Positions 29,178 through 38,543 of a DNA stretch of 64,000 nucleotides are shown here, piece after piece. The notes under the pieces are model-generated. The model was not told where the DNA came from. It saw only the letters and a program-made list of their open reading frames with translations, and made no database searches. Position numbers and translations under genes: made by a program. Numbering within the stretch: the first letter of the stretch is position 1; every line of letters begins with the position of its first letter. The stretch comes from an uncultured bacterium (lineage in GTDB: Bacteria > Desulfobacterota_D > UBA1144), in the NCBI GenBank assembly GCA_913050245.1, contig CAJWZJ010000004.1, forward strand, positions 38,501 through 102,500, read 5' to 3'.

Positions 29178-29622
29178 AACTTTGTATTAATCTATATATA
29201 TCATAAGATTCATTTGACTGAATAATTTCATTAACTATTTTTTTATCTGAGAAAAGAGTTGCTATGTTTTTCAAAATTAATAAATGATTCTTAGAATCAG
29301 CTTCTGGATGAAGAAGTACTATTATTATTTTTGTTAATTCACCATCAACTGAATCAAAATCTATTCCTTTTTTATTAACTGCCAAACCACAATGACTCCT
29401 TGTGAGACCTGGAATTTTTGCATGTGGTATTGCAATATTGTTATCTAAAGCCGTACTACATAATTTTTCTCGATTTAAAATTAATCTTAAAGTTAAATCA
29501 GGATTTAATTGGGTTTCAAAATTACAAATATTTTTTACTATTTCATTTAAGCAAGAACTCTTTTCACTTGCTTTAATATTAGTAAAGATTAATCCTGGTG
29601 TAAGAATTTCTGATAATTTCAT
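29164..29622 (-). CDS. ptsN: PTS IIA-like nitrogen-regulatory protein
   Basis: Regulatory EIIA of the nitrogen PTS. I start it at ATG 29622, giving 152 residues with the standard start MKLSEILTPGLIF and an AGAAGAG-rich Shine-Dalgarno region; the frame continues upstream to 29694 but that part lies inside rpoN. The active His is in NNIAIPHAKIPGL near residue 70. The gene starts 1 nt after the rpoN stop. With rpoN, hprK and manX it forms a compact regulatory PTS set. Confidence 0.94.
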   Translation of the reverse strand: MKLSEILTPGLIFTNIKASEKSSCLNEIVKNICNFETQLNPDLTLRLILNREKLCSTALDNNIAIPHAKIPGLTRSHCGLAVNKKGIDFDSVDGELTKIIIVLLHPEADSKNHLLILKNIATLFSDKKIVNEIIQSNESYDIYRLIQSYEKK

Positions 29623-29623
29623 T

Positions 29624-30943
29624 CTATGCTCTTCTTCTTGAGGATGAAGGTATTTTAAGTACATTTCTGTATTTTGCAATAGTTCTTCTGGCAATATTAA
29701 TATTTTTAATTGCTAATTTCTCTCTAATTGATTCATCAGAAAGTGGATTTTTTTTATCTTCGCTTTTCACCATTTCTTCGATTAAAGATCTAATTGAAAC
29801 AGATGATGTATCACTATCTGAGTCAACTTTATTGCTGAAAAATTCTTTTAGATTTATTATTCCTCTTTCACATAAAATATATTTATTACTTGTTATTCTA
29901 CTTACGGTTGATTCATGAACATTTAGTTCTGAAGAAATATCTGAAAGTTTCAAAGGCTTAAGATATTTTTCTCCTTTCTTTATAAAATTACTTTGAATTT
30001 CGCAAATTAATTTAATAGCTTTTTCATACATATCATTTCTTTCTCTTATTGTCTTTATTAAAAGTGAAGCATGGTCTATTTTTAATCCTATGAACTCAGA
30101 TACCTCTTTACTCAGGCTCGATTTATTGGTAATTAATTTTTCATAATAATCTGAGATTTTGATTTCTTTATAAGCTTTATTTGGTTGATATACTAATTTG
30201 TCTTCTTCAAAATAAACATAAGCCTCATAATCACTTGGCCCCGGACTAGCTTTCTCATTACTTAATAAATCACCAGGCTTTGGGTTAAGATCTTTAATTT
30301 CATCAAAAAAGATATTCAAAAATTTTTTCGATACACCATATTTAATTGCTAATTCTTGAAAGTCTTTATTACCTAAGAGCTCAATGTCGTTGGATATTAT
30401 TTTATTTTTTAAATCTATATCTTCAAGATTTTTGAACCGCATTTGAACTTTTAAACATTCTGCAAGACTCCGGGTAAAAATACCTGGTGGATCAAAGCTC
30501 TCCTGACATTTTTTTATTATTTCTTCTATTTGAATTTTTGTATATTTTTTACTTAAGTTTTTATTTACTAAATCTAAAATTTCTTCGTTACTTTGATCTA
30601 TTTGCCCAGAATCGTTTAATGAAAAAATTATTAATTGAACAATTTTCTTATCTTTCGCTTTCATATTTAGAGTTCTTAATTGTTCCATTAGGTAATCTTT
30701 CAAAGTTAGAGGATCATTTTCTATTTGAAAATTAGGATCATTATAATTTATAGAATTATCAAATTTTGATTTAGTACTAATCATAATTTCTTCAATACAA
30801 GGATTATCATCTAATTCATCAGAAATTAATTTATCCAGCTTTGTATTATTTAGTGATATAAGTTTTATGAATAGCTTGGATTGTGGACTAAGGTTAGCCT
30901 TTTGCTTGGTAGATATGATTATTTTATTAGATATTTTATTCAT
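29624..30943 (-). CDS. rpoN: RNA polymerase sigma-54 factor
   Basis: Alternative sigma factor that needs AAA+ activators. The 439-residue protein has the N-terminal activator-interacting region (LSPQSKLFIKLISLNNTKL then DELDDNPCIEE), the core-binding region, and the DNA-binding part with HESTVSRITSNKYILCERG near 335 and the RpoN box as ARRTIAKYR near residue 420. It is 40-60 residues shorter than usual, mainly in the acidic region II. No sigma-54 activator gene is in this window. Keeping sigma-54 is notable in such a compact genome. Confidence 0.95.
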   Translation of the reverse strand: MNKISNKIIISTKQKANLSPQSKLFIKLISLNNTKLDKLISDELDDNPCIEEIMISTKSKFDNSINYNDPNFQIENDPLTLKDYLMEQLRTLNMKAKDKKIVQLIIFSLNDSGQIDQSNEEILDLVNKNLSKKYTKIQIEEIIKKCQESFDPPGIFTRSLAECLKVQMRFKNLEDIDLKNKIISNDIELLGNKDFQELAIKYGVSKKFLNIFFDEIKDLNPKPGDLLSNEKASPGPSDYEAYVYFEEDKLVYQPNKAYKEIKISDYYEKLITNKSSLSKEVSEFIGLKIDHASLLIKTIRERNDMYEKAIKLICEIQSNFIKKGEKYLKPLKLSDISSELNVHESTVSRITSNKYILCERGIINLKEFFSNKVDSDSDTSSVSIRSLIEEMVKSEDKKNPLSDESIREKLAIKNINIARRTIAKYRNVLKIPSSSRRRA

Positions 30944-30969
30944 TTTTAATATTAGTTTAAAATGCTAAT

Positions 30970-31173
30970 ATGACATTTGGCAAATTAATAATTATCATTG
31001 GGGCGATATTTGTTTTAATAGGATTATTTTATGAATATACTTCTATATTTTCTTTTATGAAAAATAACCCCTTAGACTTTAAATTTACTATTGGAAATAC
31101 TAAAATATATTTTCCTTTGGGTACATGTTTAATTATTAGTATTGTAATAACTTTATTAATTAAATTATTTTAG
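30970..31173 (+). CDS. DUF2905 small membrane protein
   Basis: A 67-residue protein with two membrane helices: residues 4-24 ([18 protein letters not shown]) and 47-65. Between them [20 protein letters not shown] matches the conserved core of DUF2905 (the family has F-I-x-G-x-F-YFPL-T-I). Function of the family is unknown. It is divergent from rpoN and overlaps the convergent leuD stop by 4 bp (TTAG shared by both stops). Confidence 0.82.
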   Translation: MTFGKLIIIIGAIFVLIGLFYEYTSIFSFMKNNPLDFKFTIGNTKIYFPLGTCLIISIVITLLIKLF

Positions 31174-31754
31174 AAATATTTCTTCTCATATATATCAATT
31201 TTATCCGAATGAACCAGAGTTAATGCAATATCGTCAAGTCCCTCAAGTAAACATTTTTTTCTAAATGGATCAATATCAAAAGAATATTTATTATCACTAT
31301 CCTCAATAAGCTGATTATTTAAGTCTATGGATAATTCATATGATTCATTATTTTGAGCAGACATAAAAAAATTATTTAATAAATCAGTATCAACAATGAT
31401 GGGTAATATTCCATTCTTGAAAGAGTTATTATAAAAAATATCAGCAAAAGAGGTTGAAATTATGACTTTGAATCCATAATCCCTTAAGGCCCAAGGTGCA
31501 TGTTCCCTGGAACTGCCACAGCCAAAATTATCTTGGGCTAAAAGTATTTGCGAGCCAGCATATTCAGATTTGTTTAAAACAAAATCATTATTTGGAGAAC
31601 CATCATCATTAAATCTCCAATCAAAAAAAAGAAATTCTCCAAAGCCTGTTCTTTCAATTCTTTTTAGGAATTGCTTTGGAATTATTTGGTCAGTGTCAAC
31701 ATTTGCTGAATTAAGAGGCATAACTTTACTCTTAAAGTTAATAAATTTTTCCAT
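31170..31754 (-). CDS. leuD: 3-isopropylmalate dehydratase small subunit
   Basis: Small subunit of the leucine-pathway isomerase. The 194-residue protein starts with [21 protein letters not shown], contains [15 protein letters not shown] near residue 77 and [10 protein letters not shown] near 110, all typical. The C-terminus has the family's [21 protein letters not shown]. It lies 3 nt after leuC. leuB is not in the window. Confidence 0.97.
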   Translation of the reverse strand: MEKFINFKSKVMPLNSANVDTDQIIPKQFLKRIERTGFGEFLFFDWRFNDDGSPNNDFVLNKSEYAGSQILLAQDNFGCGSSREHAPWALRDYGFKVIISTSFADIFYNNSFKNGILPIIVDTDLLNNFFMSAQNNESYELSIDLNNQLIEDSDNKYSFDIDPFRKKCLLEGLDDIALTLVHSDKIDIYEKKYF

Positions 31755-31757
31755 CTT

Positions 31758-33167
31758 TTAATAATCTCCCCAATCAATATCATAATCTCTAATATCAACA
31801 AATTTACCATTTACAGCTGCCGCAGCTGCCATTATAGGACTAACTAGATGAGTTCTTCCACCTTTTCCTTGCCTACCTTCAAAATTTCTATTCGACGTAC
31901 TTGCACATCTCTCTCCTGGTGATAATTTATCTGGATTCATGGCTAGGCACATGCTACAACCTGATTCTCTCCATTCACAACCCGCATCTTTAAAAATTTT
32001 ATCTAGTCCAAGTTTTTCTGCTTGATATTTAACCAGTTGTGATCCTGGAACAACTATTGCATTTATGTTGCTTGCAACTTTATTTCCTTTGAATACCTTG
32101 CTTGCTGCAATCAAGTCTTCAATTCTTGAATTAGTACAAGATCCTATGAAAACAGTATCAAGCTTAATATCAGTAATGTTTGTATCTGCTTTAATACCCA
32201 TATAGTCTAAAGCATCTTCAGTTGATTTTCTTTGAATTGGATCTTCAATATTTTTAGGATTAGGAACTTTATTACCAACTCCTGTAACCATTCCAGGGCT
32301 TGTGCCCCAGCTTACTTGAGGTGACATCTGATTTGCATCAAGCACTAAAGTTTTATCAAATTGAGCATCTTCATCAGTTCTGAGATTATCCCAGTCTTTA
32401 ATCATAACTTCTATATTTTCCATATTAGGTTTATCTTTTAGGTATTCAAAAGTTATTTCATCAGGACTTATCATTCCAGCCCTTGCACCCCCTTCTATAG
32501 ACATATTGCAAATTGTCATTCTTTGTTCCATAGATAATGAGGAAATAGCTTGACCCGTATATTCAATAACATGACCTGTAGCTCCAGCAGTGCCAATATT
32601 ACCAATTATACTTAATATAATGTCTTTAGCAGTAACACCTTTTGGTCTGCTACCGTTAACTCTAACCTCAAATGTCTTAGGTTTTATTTGCCATAAACAT
32701 TGGGTCGCTAATACATGTTCGACCTCACTTGTACCTATACCAAAAGCTAATGAACCAAATGCACCATGAGTTGAAGTATGGCTATCACCACATACAATAG
32801 TCATACCAGGTTTGGTTAGCCCTTGTTCCGGACCTATAACATGAACAATCCCCTGGTAAGGGCTAGCTAAATCAAAAAGTTTAATTCCAAATTCTTCACA
32901 ATTTTTTATAAGCGTTTCTATTTGTTGAGCTGAAATAGGATCATCAATATTAGTTCTATTAAGAGTAGGAACATTATGGTCCATTGTAGCAAAGGTTAAA
33001 TTTGGCCTTCTTACTTCTCTTTTTGATTCTCTCAAACCTTCAAAAGCTTGAGGAGATGTTACTTCATGAACAAGATGCAAATCAATATATAGTAAAGAAG
33101 GTTTTCCTTCTTCTTCGTGGACTAGATGTTTATCCCAGATTTTATCGAACAATGTTTTTTTTGTCAT
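31758..33167 (-). CDS. leuC: 3-isopropylmalate dehydratase large subunit
   Basis: Catalytic subunit carrying a [4Fe-4S] cluster; interconverts 2- and 3-isopropylmalate. The 469-residue protein has [14 protein letters not shown] near residue 128, the cluster cysteines in [12 protein letters not shown] near 346 and [12 protein letters not shown] near 408, and [11 protein letters not shown] near 440. It lies between eno and leuD on the same strand, 22 nt after eno, an unusual partner. Confidence 0.98.
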   Translation of the reverse strand: MTKKTLFDKIWDKHLVHEEEGKPSLLYIDLHLVHEVTSPQAFEGLRESKREVRRPNLTFATMDHNVPTLNRTNIDDPISAQQIETLIKNCEEFGIKLFDLASPYQGIVHVIGPEQGLTKPGMTIVCGDSHTSTHGAFGSLAFGIGTSEVEHVLATQCLWQIKPKTFEVRVNGSRPKGVTAKDIILSIIGNIGTAGATGHVIEYTGQAISSLSMEQRMTICNMSIEGGARAGMISPDEITFEYLKDKPNMENIEVMIKDWDNLRTDEDAQFDKTLVLDANQMSPQVSWGTSPGMVTGVGNKVPNPKNIEDPIQRKSTEDALDYMGIKADTNITDIKLDTVFIGSCTNSRIEDLIAASKVFKGNKVASNINAIVVPGSQLVKYQAEKLGLDKIFKDAGCEWRESGCSMCLAMNPDKLSPGERCASTSNRNFEGRQGKGGRTHLVSPIMAAAAAVNGKFVDIRDYDIDWGDY

Positions 33168-33189
33168 AATCGAGATATTATAATACCAA

Positions 33190-34464
33190 TTATGATGATA
33201 TTTTAAAAGTACTTAAGCCAGCAAAACTAGCTTTTTCTTTCAACATGTCTTCAATTCTCAACAGTTGATTATATTTTGCTGTTCTATCCGTTCTCGAGCA
33301 AGATCCTGTTTTTATTTGCCCTGATTTAGTTCCAACTGCTATATCAGATATTGAAGAATCCTCAGTTTCACCAGAACGATGAGATATAATATAAGAATAA
33401 TTATTATTTTTTGCCATTTCTATAGTATCCAATGTTTCGGATATTGATCCGATTTGGTTAATTTTAACTAGTATACTATTAGCGGATTTTGATTCTATTC
33501 CTTTTTCTAATTTTATTTTGTTAGTTACGAAAAGATCATCTCCAACTAATTGAACCTGGCTACCGATTTTTTTTGTTATTGTCTCCCAAGATTCCCAATC
33601 GTCTTCATCAAATGGGTCTTCAATTGAAATTATGGGGAATTTAGAAACTAACTCGCTATAGATACTGACTAAATCACTAGATTCGATTAATTGACCTTCG
33701 AATTTATATTTTCCATCTAAAAAAAGTTCAGAAGAAGCCACATCTAATGCAAGAAAGATATCTTTTCCAGGCTCATATCCTGCAAGATTAATTGAATCTA
33801 GAATTAGATTTAACGCTTCTTCATTTGTTTTAAGATCAGGAGCGAAACCACCTTCATCACCAACTGCTGTCGAATAGGATTTGTCATTTAATAATTTCTT
33901 AAGACTAGAAAAAGTTTCAACACCTGCACGTAAGGAATCACTAAAGCTATTAAAACCCGCAGGTACTATCATAAATTCTTGTATATCTAATCCATTATTT
34001 GCATGCGCACCACCATTAATTATATTCATTAAAGGACAGGGTAGTATAAAATTATTATCCTTACTCAAAAATTCAAAAAGTAATTTATTTTTATATTGAG
34101 CTATACATTTAATAAAAGCTAAAGAGCAAGCCAGTACAGCATTAGCACCTAAAATTGATTTATTCTCTGAACCATCAATCTCTAAAAGTTTGTTATCAAA
34201 TTCTTTAGCGTTATCATAGTTGTTGTTAATTACTTGATCTTTAATTTTAACATTAACGTTCTCTATAGCTTTCAAAACTGATTTTCCAAAGTAATTTTTA
34301 TCACCATCTCTTAATTCTACTGCCTCATATTTTCCAGTAGATGCTCCAGATGGAACAGATGCACGACAAATGATTCCGTTTTCAATTGCCATGTCCACCT
34401 CAACGGTTGGCGTACCTCTTGAATCAAGGATTTGTAAAGCTTTTAAGTAAGTAATCTTTGGCAT
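33190..34464 (-). CDS. eno: Enolase
   Basis: Converts 2-phosphoglycerate to phosphoenolpyruvate; also a degradosome partner in some bacteria. The 424-residue protein has [13 protein letters not shown] near residue 11, [16 protein letters not shown] near 39, the catalytic Glu in GDEGGFAP near 203, metal ligands in LALDVASSE and [10 protein letters not shown], and Lys in [10 protein letters not shown], then SHRSGETED. The ATG lacks a Shine-Dalgarno; a TATAAT sits 16 nt before it. It is the first gene of an eno-leuC-leuD unit and divergent from tkt. Confidence 0.98.
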   Translation of the reverse strand: MPKITYLKALQILDSRGTPTVEVDMAIENGIICRASVPSGASTGKYEAVELRDGDKNYFGKSVLKAIENVNVKIKDQVINNNYDNAKEFDNKLLEIDGSENKSILGANAVLACSLAFIKCIAQYKNKLLFEFLSKDNNFILPCPLMNIINGGAHANNGLDIQEFMIVPAGFNSFSDSLRAGVETFSSLKKLLNDKSYSTAVGDEGGFAPDLKTNEEALNLILDSINLAGYEPGKDIFLALDVASSELFLDGKYKFEGQLIESSDLVSIYSELVSKFPIISIEDPFDEDDWESWETITKKIGSQVQLVGDDLFVTNKIKLEKGIESKSANSILVKINQIGSISETLDTIEMAKNNNYSYIISHRSGETEDSSISDIAVGTKSGQIKTGSCSRTDRTAKYNQLLRIEDMLKEKASFAGLSTFKISS

Positions 34465-34482
34465 ATGAATAAATATTCATAT
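34463..34482. promoter_or_regulatory. 20-bp palindrome over the eno start codon
   Basis: ATATGAATA then AA then TATTCATAT: two perfect 9-bp arms, covering the eno ATG and the predicted eno transcription start. Its core TGAA-N6-TTCA is shared with the palindrome at 41718-41737. An operator is possible; AT-richness makes chance palindromes more common. Confidence 0.4.
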
Positions 34483-34506
34483 TATATTAAAGTATGATTT
34501 TTTCAA
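34481..34506 (-). promoter_or_regulatory. Promoter of eno
   Basis: Read on the minus strand: TTGAAA at 34506-34501 and TATAAT at 34486-34481, with a 14-bp spacer. The start would be near 34474, about 10 nt before the ATG. The short spacer lowers confidence in the -35. Confidence 0.45.
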
Positions 34507-34521
34507 CGCTTATGAAAAATT

Positions 34522-34547
34522 TTGAAAAAAAATGTGAATCGTATAAT
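34522..34547 (+). promoter_or_regulatory. Promoter of tkt
   Basis: TTGAAA at 34522-34527 and TATAAT at 34542-34547, 14-bp spacer, mirroring the divergent eno promoter. The start would be near 34554, 8 nt before the tkt ATG. No Shine-Dalgarno is present. Confidence 0.45.
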
Positions 34548-34561
34548 GTATTTTATTAATC

Positions 34562-36526
34562 ATGGATAAAAGAATTCCAAACGCAATCAGATTTCTTTCT
34601 ATGGATGCAGTTCAGAAAGCAAATTCAGGCCATCCTGGAATGCCAATGGGAATGGCTGACATAGCTTCAGTCTTATTTACGGAGTTTATTAAAATTAATC
34701 CAAAAGACCCAAAGTGGGTAAATAGAGATAGGTTTGTGTTATCTAATGGACATGGATCAATGCTTATATATTCGCTGTTATATCTCCTTGGGTATAAAGA
34801 GCCATCATTGTCAGATATTAAAAAGTTTAGAAAAGTTGGTTCAAAGACTCCAGGCCATCCTGAATATAAGCATACGATAGGTATTGAAACAACAACTGGC
34901 CCTCTTGGCCAAGGCCTTGGTAATGCCGTAGGAATGGCATTAGGAGAAAAAATTCTTAGTAATAAGTTTGGATCTGCAATGATTAACCATTATACATACG
35001 TATTTGCAGGTGATGGATGTTTGATGGAAGGAATAAGTCATGAAGCGCTCAGTCTAGCGGGCCACCTTAATTTAAATAAGATGATAGTATTTTATGATGA
35101 TAATGATATTTCCATTGATGGTCCTACTTCTCTTTCATTTACAGATGATACAGAAAAAAGGATTATTTCCTATGGTTGGGAATATATAAAGATATCTGGT
35201 CATAATCATAATCAAATTAGAAAGGCAATTAAAAAAGCTCAAAAATCAAACAAACCTACTATGATTGCATGTAAAACTACAATAGGATACGGATCACCAA
35301 ATAAAGCTGGTAGTCATGAATCCCATGGTGCAGCATTAGGTGAATCTGAGATTGCTTTAACAAGAAAAAAATTGAATTGGCCATATAAGCCGTTTGAAAT
35401 ACCTGATGATGTTCTAAATTTTTGGAGAAAATCAGGAAGAAGATCGGAAGCAAAATATAATTCTTGGAAAAGAAAATTAAAAAAATTTAAAAGAGCTAAT
35501 GAATTTAGATCATTTACAACACAAAATATTACTTCAACTCTAATTAATAAAATAGTCTCAGATTTTTATAAAAAAACTTCTGATATTTCTAAAATATCAA
35601 CAAGGAAAGCAAGCCAGCTTTGTCTTGATAGCATCAATACTTTTATTGATAATACAATTGGTGGGTCTGCCGATCTTACTCCTTCGAATAATACCAAATC
35701 TAAAGATTTATCTATACTTAATAAGACTAATTTTGATGGAAGATATATTCACTATGGGGTCAGGGAGCATGGAATGGCTGCGATCATGAATGGATTATCT
35801 CTTCATTCAGGTTTTATACCTTACGGAGGAACTTTTCTAGTTTTTTCTGATTATTGTAGACCCTCAATTAGATTATCCTCTATGATGGGCGCAAAAGTAA
35901 TATATGTAATGACACATGATTCAATTGGTTTGGGTGAAGATGGTCCAACTCATCAGCCAGTTGAACATTTAATGTCTCTAAGACTTATACCTAAATTAAA
36001 AGTTTTCAGGCCTTGTGATTTAAATGAGACTTTAGACTGTTGGGTTAAAGCTTTAAATTATAATGGCGCATCAGTTATGGCACTTTCCAGGCAGGACTTG
36101 AAGGTAGTGAATGGCAATTCAAAGAAAAGACTAGCTTTTTTTGATAGATATAATGCCAATTTAATTTTTGGTGATTTAATAAATAGGGATATTACTTTTA
36201 TAGCAACTGGAAGTGAAGTTGAAATAGCTTATGAAGCAGCAAAAATATTATATGATAAGTCAATATCGGCAACTGTTATATCCATACCATGTGTAGAAAA
36301 TTTTTCTGATATGGGCATTGCTAAAATTAATAAAATTCTTGGATCTGGTAAAAAAATCTATATAGAGGCTGGCGTGTCCACTGGATGGAGATCATTCTTT
36401 GATGATACTACTGATTTTATTAGTGTCGAAACCTTTGGAGAGAGTGGTCCAAAAGATGATGTATACAATAAATTTGATATTTCAGTTAAAAGCTTGGTAA
36501 ATAAAACAATCAAAGCATTAAAATAA
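34562..36526 (+). CDS. tkt: Transketolase
   Basis: ThDP enzyme of the non-oxidative pentose phosphate pathway. The 654-residue protein has the start region RFLSMDAVQKANSGHPGMPMGMAD, GPLGQGLGNAVGMALGEK near 115, the cofactor motif AGDGCLMEGISHEA (GDG...), the pyrimidine-domain Glu in HYGVREHGMAAIMNG near 401, and THDSIGLGEDGPTHQP near 460. Length and motifs are standard. Single gene, divergent from eno; rpsU follows under its own promoter. Confidence 0.98.
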   Translation: MDKRIPNAIRFLSMDAVQKANSGHPGMPMGMADIASVLFTEFIKINPKDPKWVNRDRFVLSNGHGSMLIYSLLYLLGYKEPSLSDIKKFRKVGSKTPGHPEYKHTIGIETTTGPLGQGLGNAVGMALGEKILSNKFGSAMINHYTYVFAGDGCLMEGISHEALSLAGHLNLNKMIVFYDDNDISIDGPTSLSFTDDTEKRIISYGWEYIKISGHNHNQIRKAIKKAQKSNKPTMIACKTTIGYGSPNKAGSHESHGAALGESEIALTRKKLNWPYKPFEIPDDVLNFWRKSGRRSEAKYNSWKRKLKKFKRANEFRSFTTQNITSTLINKIVSDFYKKTSDISKISTRKASQLCLDSINTFIDNTIGGSADLTPSNNTKSKDLSILNKTNFDGRYIHYGVREHGMAAIMNGLSLHSGFIPYGGTFLVFSDYCRPSIRLSSMMGAKVIYVMTHDSIGLGEDGPTHQPVEHLMSLRLIPKLKVFRPCDLNETLDCWVKALNYNGASVMALSRQDLKVVNGNSKKRLAFFDRYNANLIFGDLINRDITFIATGSEVEIAYEAAKILYDKSISATVISIPCVENFSDMGIAKINKILGSGKKIYIEAGVSTGWRSFFDDTTDFISVETFGESGPKDDVYNKFDISVKSLVNKTIKALK

Positions 36527-36533
36527 TTTACTA

Positions 36534-36560
36534 TTGACATATTATCTTAGGTAATATACT
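36534..36560 (+). promoter_or_regulatory. Promoter of rpsU-dnaG-rpoD
   Basis: TTGACA at 36534-36539 and TATACT at 36555-36560, 15-bp spacer. It lies directly after the tkt stop. The start would be near 36567, 10 nt before the rpsU ATG; no Shine-Dalgarno. Confidence 0.6.
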
Positions 36561-36576
36561 TTTTAGCCTAATAGTT

Positions 36577-36771
36577 ATGCCAGGAATACATGTAGGAAAC
36601 AATGAAAACCTTGAAAATGCCTTAAGGCGTTTTAAGCGACAGATCGAAAAGGGTGGTGTGCTGTCAGACTATAAAAAGAAAGAATTTTTCGAAAAACCCA
36701 GTGAAATCAAGAAGAAAAAACTTTTTGCTGCAAAAAAGCGCCAAAATAAAAAAAATAAAAAATATAGATAG
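36577..36771 (+). CDS. rpsU: 30S ribosomal protein S21
   Basis: Small basic protein of the 30S subunit involved in start-site selection. The 64-residue protein has NENLENALRRFKRQIEKGG, then a Y-x2-KEFFEKPSE-type segment and a lysine-rich tail, all typical of S21. It leads the classical rpsU-dnaG-rpoD macromolecular synthesis operon; dnaG begins 3 nt after its stop. Confidence 0.96.
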   Translation: MPGIHVGNNENLENALRRFKRQIEKGGVLSDYKKKEFFEKPSEIKKKKLFAAKKRQNKKNKKYR

Positions 36772-36774
36772 ATC

Positions 36775-38529
36775 ATGCCTTCCTCCAAGGAAAATATTTC
36801 TCTCGAAGACATATTAAAAAAAACATCTTTAGTAAAATACATAGAACATAATTGGCAACCTTTAAAAAAGGTTGGGTCAGAATATAAAACTCTCTGTCCA
36901 TTTCATGATGATAGCAATCCCTCATTATCAGTAAATGATGAGAAAGGTGTCTACTATTGTTATTCATGTAAAGCTGGAGGAAATATAATTACATTTATAA
37001 AAGATTTCAAAAACCTTAATTCAAAAGAGGCAATTAATGAAATTGGTAGCTTTTTCAACATAAAAGTTTCAAATATTAAAATCGATTTTGAAGATAATCA
37101 AGAAAGAAAGAATTATTTAATAAATTTAAATAGCTCAGTGGCAGATTTATATAATAAATTCTTAATAAAAAAAGATGTTGCAAGTAAAGCAATTGAATAT
37201 TTAAAATCTCGAGGCTTCAATCAGCAAGATATTGAAACAAATCAAATAGGCTTTGCACCTGATTCATGGGATTTTTTACCATCATTTGTTAAAAATGATA
37301 AAAATAAATTAGGTGCATTAGAGGAGCTTGGTCTAGTCAAGAAAAAGGATGAAACAGGTAAATATTATGATTTCTTCAGAAACAGGATTATATTTCCAAT
37401 AAAGAATAGGCAAGGGACCATATTAGGGTTTGCAGGAAGATCAATAGACGATTCAACACCAAAGTATCTTAATTCAAAAGAATCAATCGTTTTTTCTAAG
37501 AGAAAAGTTTTATATGGAATAGATAAGTTTAATAATTTTAAAGGAACTAAGCCAAAATTTGTTTTTCTTGTTGAGGGATATACTGATGTACTTATGATGA
37601 ATAAGATTGGAATATATAATACAGTTGCCTCAATGGGTACATCTTTAACGCTAGATCATGCAAGTGAAATCAAAAAGTTCTCTGATAAAATAATAATTAA
37701 TTTTGATTCTGACAAAGCAGGTCTTGATGCTGCTTTTAAAAGTATAGAACCTCTTTTTGAAAATAATTTTGACGTTTATAAATTAAACTTACCTGATGGA
37801 CTTGATCCATGTGACTTTATAACCTCTAGAGGAAAGGATGCTTTTTTAGATTTAGTAAAACAATCAGATTCAATTATTGACTCATTTATAGAATTTTCAA
37901 AACAGCAATATCTTGATAAAAATATAAGTTTGAACAATATAATCTTAGACTTTATATCAAAAGTATCATGTGTAAAAGATATTTTTAATAGAGATCTAAT
38001 GACAAATAAATTTATTTCAGCATTCGGACTATCTAAAAATGAATTAGAAAAGAAAATAATAGAGAATCAAAACGAGAAAGATATAAACCATAGTTCAAAA
38101 GAAAAAGAACTTACGACTACAATAGATATTATCTTAAAGTTACTTTTGGAGTCAAAAGAGTTAAGAAGTTTGGAGATCATTAATTCTATTAAAAATCATG
38201 TAATTTCTAATCACACTGAAATTTTAACTTTATTAGAGGAGAATATAGATTCTGATCCATCAATTTTAATAAGTATTTCAAATGATAATCTATCAAAAAA
38301 GATTTCAGATCTTTTATTCACTAAAATAGCAATTGATAATGATATAGTCAAACAAAAGAAAATGCTCGATGATTGTTTAATAAAATTAAAGCTGGAAGAT
38401 CTAAAAGAAAGAAAAAGAAGAATAAATATGAGATTGAACTATCAATCGGAGCTTAATGTAGATGAAGAAAAAAGACTTTTAAATGAGCTTCAAAAAATTA
38501 TTGAAAGCGAGAAAAAGTTAAAATATTAA
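36775..38529 (+). CDS. dnaG: DNA primase
   Basis: Makes RNA primers for replication. The 584-residue protein has the N-terminal CHC2 zinc domain (CPFHDDSNPSLSV near residue 42 and YYCYSCKAGGN near 61), the RNA polymerase domain with FRNRIIFPI and GFAGRS, the TOPRIM motif VEGYTDVLMM near 265 with the later NFDSDKAG, and a C-terminal DnaB-interacting helical part ending in a coiled region. Length is typical. It sits between rpsU and rpoD. Confidence 0.97.
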   Translation: MPSSKENISLEDILKKTSLVKYIEHNWQPLKKVGSEYKTLCPFHDDSNPSLSVNDEKGVYYCYSCKAGGNIITFIKDFKNLNSKEAINEIGSFFNIKVSNIKIDFEDNQERKNYLINLNSSVADLYNKFLIKKDVASKAIEYLKSRGFNQQDIETNQIGFAPDSWDFLPSFVKNDKNKLGALEELGLVKKKDETGKYYDFFRNRIIFPIKNRQGTILGFAGRSIDDSTPKYLNSKESIVFSKRKVLYGIDKFNNFKGTKPKFVFLVEGYTDVLMMNKIGIYNTVASMGTSLTLDHASEIKKFSDKIIINFDSDKAGLDAAFKSIEPLFENNFDVYKLNLPDGLDPCDFITSRGKDAFLDLVKQSDSIIDSFIEFSKQQYLDKNISLNNIILDFISKVSCVKDIFNRDLMTNKFISAFGLSKNELEKKIIENQNEKDINHSSKEKELTTTIDIILKLLLESKELRSLEIINSIKNHVISNHTEILTLLEENIDSDPSILISISNDNLSKKISDLLFTKIAIDNDIVKQKKMLDDCLIKLKLEDLKERKRRINMRLNYQSELNVDEEKRLLNELQKIIESEKKLKY

Positions 38530-38543
38530 GTTAGAATTATTTA

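Noticed and set aside
29623-29694. Longer ptsN reading into rpoN
   Set aside because: The extra 24 residues overlap the conserved RpoN C-terminus; MKLSEILTP is the normal start.
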